Source: JAKBCQ01 sp021807585
GTDB lineage: Bacteria; Planctomycetota; Planctomycetia; Isosphaerales; Isosphaeraceae
Direction: 5' to 3'
DNA length: 7,324 nucleotides
Assembly (NCBI GenBank): GCA_027325115.1
Contig: DAHWFG010000222.1
Coordinates: forward strand, 1 to 7,324
Below the pieces are notes generated by a model. That model saw nothing but the letters and a program-made list of their open reading frames with translations, was not told where the DNA came from and did no database searches. Position numbers and translations under genes: made by a program. Of the stretch, positions 6,595-7,324 are shown in pieces (positions within the stretch are counted from its first letter, which is position 1; the number at the start of each line of letters is the position of its first letter).

Positions 6595-6843
6595 TTAATC
6601 GGATATAGGATGTTTCCAGTTAAATAAATTACAAAAATCATCATGACACTGTTTACAAATCCAATAATAACTGTCTTTTGTAGAATAACCTTCAGTAAGG
6701 TCGCCGCCATAAAGAGAAAACGTTTCTCCACAGAATTCGCAATGATCATGATCCCAACTGTCTGAATATCGAGTATACTTTCTCCAGTAAAGCTCCAAGT
6801 CCATCAAAAATCTTTCTTGTCCGTGAAGTCTCCAGTCGCTCAT
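6595..6843 (-). CDS. Small Cys-rich, probable zinc-binding protein, 82 aa
   Basis: The product has two CxxC pairs: C35-EF-C38 within WDHDHCEFCGETF, and C63-KQ-C66 within YYWICKQCHDDF. The 24 residues between them include EGYSTKDSYYW, giving a four-Cys zinc ribbon or treble-clef-like unit; His 32, His 34, His 67 and Cys 71 are extra potential ligands. From memory, the pattern HDHCEFC...EGYxTxDxYYWICxxCxxDF...F.WK occurs in a family of uncharacterised small bacterial proteins spread across phyla, often as orphan accessory genes. I know of no proven function. The ATG has GGAGAG five bases upstream. The gene is clearly AT-richer than its neighbours, which suggests horizontal acquisition. Its ATG overlaps the TGA of the upstream chimeric glycosyltransferase frame (ATGA), so translation may be coupled. 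A DNA- or RNA-binding or immunity-type role is only speculation. Confidence 0.72.
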   Translation of the reverse strand: MSDWRLHGQERFLMDLELYWRKYTRYSDSWDHDHCEFCGETFSLYGGDLTEGYSTKDSYYWICKQCHDDFCNLFNWKHPISD

Positions 6844-6848
6844 ATTTT

Positions 6849-6854
6849 CTCTCC
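6849..6854 (-). promoter_or_regulatory. Ribosome binding site of the Cys-rich gene
   Basis: On the - strand GGAGAG ends five bases before the ATG (6843-6841). It lies inside the last codons of the chimeric upstream frame, consistent with translational coupling. Confidence 0.6.
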
Positions 6855-6955
6855 GAATCTATATTTTGGTTCCATAGTTCCATCAAGGAATAATCTCCAT
6901 TCCTCTCTGTGGGGCGACAGGGGGCGGTCAAATTGTGAGTGTCTGGAAAGTGGTC

Positions 6956-7324
6956 TATGGATCTGGAAAACGACGGGGATGTTTCGTTTGCGAGCGCGTT
7001 TCATCAGTTCGATTCCGACGCGATGACCCCCGTAGGTTAAAACGACGTCGGGTTGGAAGCGATCGAGGATGACTTCGTAGAGATCGAGATATGCGATCGA
7101 TTCGGCGTGTGTCGGCGCTCGATCGGCGCGGCTCGATTGCGTGGGAACGATCGTCGTTCTCACGCCGTTCAAGACGAGGTCGAAGATTGGAACCTCGGCG
7201 CCCGAAGCGGCTTCGGCGACCGCGACGTGAACCTCGGATTTGAGCGAGGAGAGGACGTCTTCGGCTTTTGTTTCGTGGTGGTAATCGAAGATACCCATGC
7301 ATAATGCGCGGCAATCGTCGCCGA
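6956..7324 (-). repeat. Direct repeat copy B (inside truncated glycosyltransferase)
   Basis: It is the partner of 5522-5890, same orientation, without gaps. The left boundary at 6956 is sharp: the ten bases before it share nothing with the matching position of copy A. The right boundary lies outside the window. Confidence 0.95.

Larger units (their letters stand above)
6840..7324 (-). pseudogene. Truncated, chimeric second copy of the glycosyltransferase (partial)
   Basis: The frame is open to the right edge of the window, so the start is not seen; by alignment the first visible codons match residue 33 of the intact enzyme. Down to FQIH (residue 154) the protein differs at only three positions: I82V, G105A and I134V. 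At 6955/6956 homology stops. The frame then runs 38 codons into unrelated sequence (RPLSRHSQFDRPLSPHREEW, later LDGTMEPKYRFGEKI) and stops at TGA 6842-6840. The whole donor-binding domain, with the E-x7-E motif, is missing, so it cannot be an active transferase. About nine of the twelve base differences are silent, so the two copies diverged while both were constrained, or they exchange sequence by conversion. The stop overlaps the start of the Cys-rich gene. An internal ATG at 7298 (residue 41) is a coincidence of the conserved MGIFDYH motif and not the expected start. Confidence 0.88.

Noticed and set aside
6546..6931. Overlapping - strand frames of about 60-67 codons around the Cys-rich gene
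   Set aside because: They are shifted frames of the Cys-rich gene and the breakpoint region, without start signals.

Overview
The window looks like a chromosomal segment of a high-GC planctomycete, probably of the Isosphaeraceae/Gemmataceae type. This rests on recognition from memory: a SirB1-like gene with a TPR tail, a lipoprotein fusing a carboxypeptidase-regulatory-like domain to a TlpA-type thioredoxin through a very long Pro/Ala linker, and a long intergenic palindrome with the 'caagcacgaagcgcc' core seen in many planctomycete genomes. No rRNA, tRNA or CRISPR array is visible.

Left part (1-1134, + strand): a 39-codon gene for the small 30S protein bTHX with a good ribosome binding site, then a TTG-started SirB1/transglutaminase-core-like protein. 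Next is a gene-poor stretch (1135-1837) holding a perfect 27-bp inverted repeat of REP/REPIN type.

Middle (1838-4687, + strand): a large predicted lipoprotein. Its best start is the TTG at 1838, behind a nine-base purine Shine-Dalgarno. An in-frame TAG at 4505-4507 cuts the thioredoxin domain after its WCVPC active site. The same frame continues for 59 well-conserved codons, including the expected cis-proline motif, to a TAA at 4685-4687. This is a recent nonsense mutation, a sequencing error, or readthrough.

Right part (4782-7324): a complete family-4-type glycosyltransferase on the - strand, convergent with the lipoprotein gene. Upstream of it lies an AT-richer patch of about 970 bp holding a probable fragment of a planctomycete transposase (+) and a small Cys-rich, probably zinc-binding protein (-). 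Beyond it is a second, about 97% identical copy of the glycosyltransferase N-terminal half in direct orientation. This copy runs off the window and breaks at 6956 into unrelated sequence, forming a chimeric reading frame whose stop overlaps the start of the small Cys-rich gene (ATGA).

Overall, the left half is ordinary chromosome. The right third is a rearranged locus: duplication, a transposase relic and an AT-rich gene inserted at a breakpoint. I do not see a complete new system. The points most worth checking are the interrupted thioredoxin gene, the chimeric duplicate joined to the Cys-rich gene, and the REP-like palindrome together with the transposase relic.
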